Below, piece after piece: positions 5,708 to 6,533 of a stretch of DNA of 6,533 bases (position 1 is its first letter; each line of letters opens with the position of its first letter). The notes beneath the pieces are model-generated. The model saw only the letters and a program-made list of their open reading frames with translations. It was not told where the DNA came from and made no database searches. The DNA is from Bacillota bacterium (GTDB taxonomy: Bacteria > Bacillota_B > Desulfitobacteriia > Desulfitobacteriales > Desulfitobacteriaceae), in contig JAJYAS010000201.1 in NCBI GenBank assembly GCA_021779415.1, positions 1-6,533 of the forward strand, in the 5' to 3' direction. The translations under genes were made by a program, and so were the position numbers.

Positions 5708-6533
5708 CTAGTAATCCGCAACGCATAAATCTTCATTTAAGCAGACTATAGCCTTGACATACTTTTCCCGATCGATGACAAATTGCATGTTCACTTGGCG
5801 AAGAGATTGAGACACACATTTGATGTTGATATCATTTTTAGCCAAGGCATTGGCCGCTCTAGCTAAAATCCTAGGCATAGCGATATTGGATCCAATCACA
5901 CAGACGATTGCTGCCTCCTGAAATGTAACCGTTCGATATTCCACTTCAAGTTCAGCTCTCAAGGATTCATCCAGATCGGCTTGCCAGATGACGAGTGAAA
6001 TGCTATTGGCATTGGTTGTTTTCATGATATAGCTAATATTATACTTTTTAAACTTCTTCATAATTTCAAGGTCAAATCCCGGTTCTCCGACCATTGAAGT
6101 ATCATGAATTTCCAAGACCACGATTTTATCCGACCCTGCAATGATTTCAATTTTTGCTTGAGGACCAATATAATCGTTAGATATAACTGTCCCAGGATGA
6201 TCGGGTTCAAAGGTGTTCTTTATGCGAAGGTTAATTCCAGCCATTTCTAACGGTTTAGACGCATTAGGATGAATAGCCTCCATGCCAATGTCCGCAAGTT
6301 GGTCGGCAACATCATAATTTGTCCTTCCCACTACGATTGCTTTGTCCACCCCAACAATTTTTGGATCGGCAGACGATAAATGAAATTCTTTGTGAATGAT
6401 TGCTTCGTCCGCTTGAAGATGGGTCGCTATCTTAGAGAAGGTTATCTCAGAGTATCCCCTTTCATACTCCCGCATGATCCCTTCGATCCCCTTGGTATAT
6501 CCTGTGGCAACAATGATTGCTTCTTGGGGATTA
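5708..6533 (-). CDS. Aspartate kinase, C-terminal part with two ACT domains (runs off right edge)
   Basis: The open frame continues to the window edge (it reads NPQEAIIVATGYTKGIEGI before the first in-window Met at 6475). That Met is internal, so 274 C-terminal residues are visible and the N-terminal part of the kinase domain lies outside. Aspartate kinase phosphorylates L-aspartate with ATP, the first step to lysine, threonine, methionine and diaminopimelate. Counting from the internal Met, the end of the kinase domain contains REYERGYSEITFSKIA (2-17), EAIIHKEFHLSSADP (24-38), GRTNYDVADQLADIGMEAIHP (50-70) and KNTFEPDHPGT (86-96). Two ACT regulatory domains follow at about 114-180 and 188-250, the second with VSQSLRQVNMQFVI (221-234). 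This wording is closest, from memory, to the Ask_Ect-type branch known from ectoine clusters rather than to typical LysC. No ect gene is in the window, so an ectoine role is not supported. The downstream deacylase gene starts 9 bases after its stop. Confidence 0.9.
   Translation of the reverse strand, partial: NPQEAIIVATGYTKGIEGIMREYERGYSEITFSKIATHLQADEAIIHKEFHLSSADPKIVGVDKAIVVGRTNYDVADQLADIGMEAIHPNASKPLEMAGINLRIKNTFEPDHPGTVISNDYIGPQAKIEIIAGSDKIVVLEIHDTSMVGEPGFDLEIMKKFKKYNISYIMKTTNANSISLVIWQADLDESLRAELEVEYRTVTFQEAAIVCVIGSNIAMPRILARAANALAKNDINIKCVSQSLRQVNMQFVIDREKYVKAIVCLNEDLCVADY

Noticed and set aside
5376..5711. 111-residue plus-strand ORF opposite the YbaK gene
   Set aside because: It mirrors the conserved deacylase motifs on the other strand; low-complexity Ser/Ala/Leu content typical of a shadow frame.
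6473..6475. Start codon of a short, ACT-only regulatory protein
   Set aside because: The same frame stays open with aspartate kinase-like sequence (IIVATGYTKGIEGI) to the window edge, so this Met is internal to a longer kinase.

Overview
The window reads as ordinary chromosomal DNA of a low-to-mid-GC Firmicute. Purine-rich Shine-Dalgarno sites, SigA-type promoters and hairpin-plus-T terminators are all present. The Firmicute-style TopB, with its zinc-ribbon tail, and the YwhH-like YbaK protein point the same way. A spore-forming Clostridia/Peptococcaceae host (Desulfosporosinus or Desulfitobacterium-like) is my best guess from overall feel; nothing in the sequence proves the genus. Every gene I can support lies on the minus strand, so transcription runs from high to low coordinates.

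In transcription order there are three units. (1) 6533-5240: the C-terminal 274 residues of an aspartate kinase with two ACT domains, most like the Ask_Ect-type branch. It is followed 9 bases later by a YbaK/EbsC (YwhH-like) aminoacyl-tRNA deacylase whose ribosome-binding site overlaps the kinase stop codon. A strong hairpin terminator (5184-5219) closes this unit. (2) 5115-1766: a promoter (TTGACC-N17-TAGTAT), then an EamA/DMT-family 10-helix transporter, then topB (DNA topoisomerase III) 37 bases further on, ending at a bidirectional terminator. The true topB start is at 3985, not the longest-ORF start at 4069. (3) 1705-1 and beyond: a near-consensus promoter (TTGACA-N17-TATCAT), an untranslated leader of roughly 360 bases, livJ (branched-chain amino acid binding lipoprotein), a perfect 14-bp inverted repeat, and the first 11 codons of a LivH-type permease running off the left edge.

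The genes fall into amino-acid metabolism and transport (aspartate kinase, LivJ/LivH), translation quality control (YbaK) and DNA topology (TopB). I see no mobile element, CRISPR array, rRNA, tRNA or phage gene, and no convincing new system. The parts most worth a second look are non-coding: the long livJ leader, with a hairpin inside a 25-codon ORF and a G-rich segment; the livJ-livH hairpin that lacks a T-tract; and a short direct repeat just downstream of the EamA promoter.
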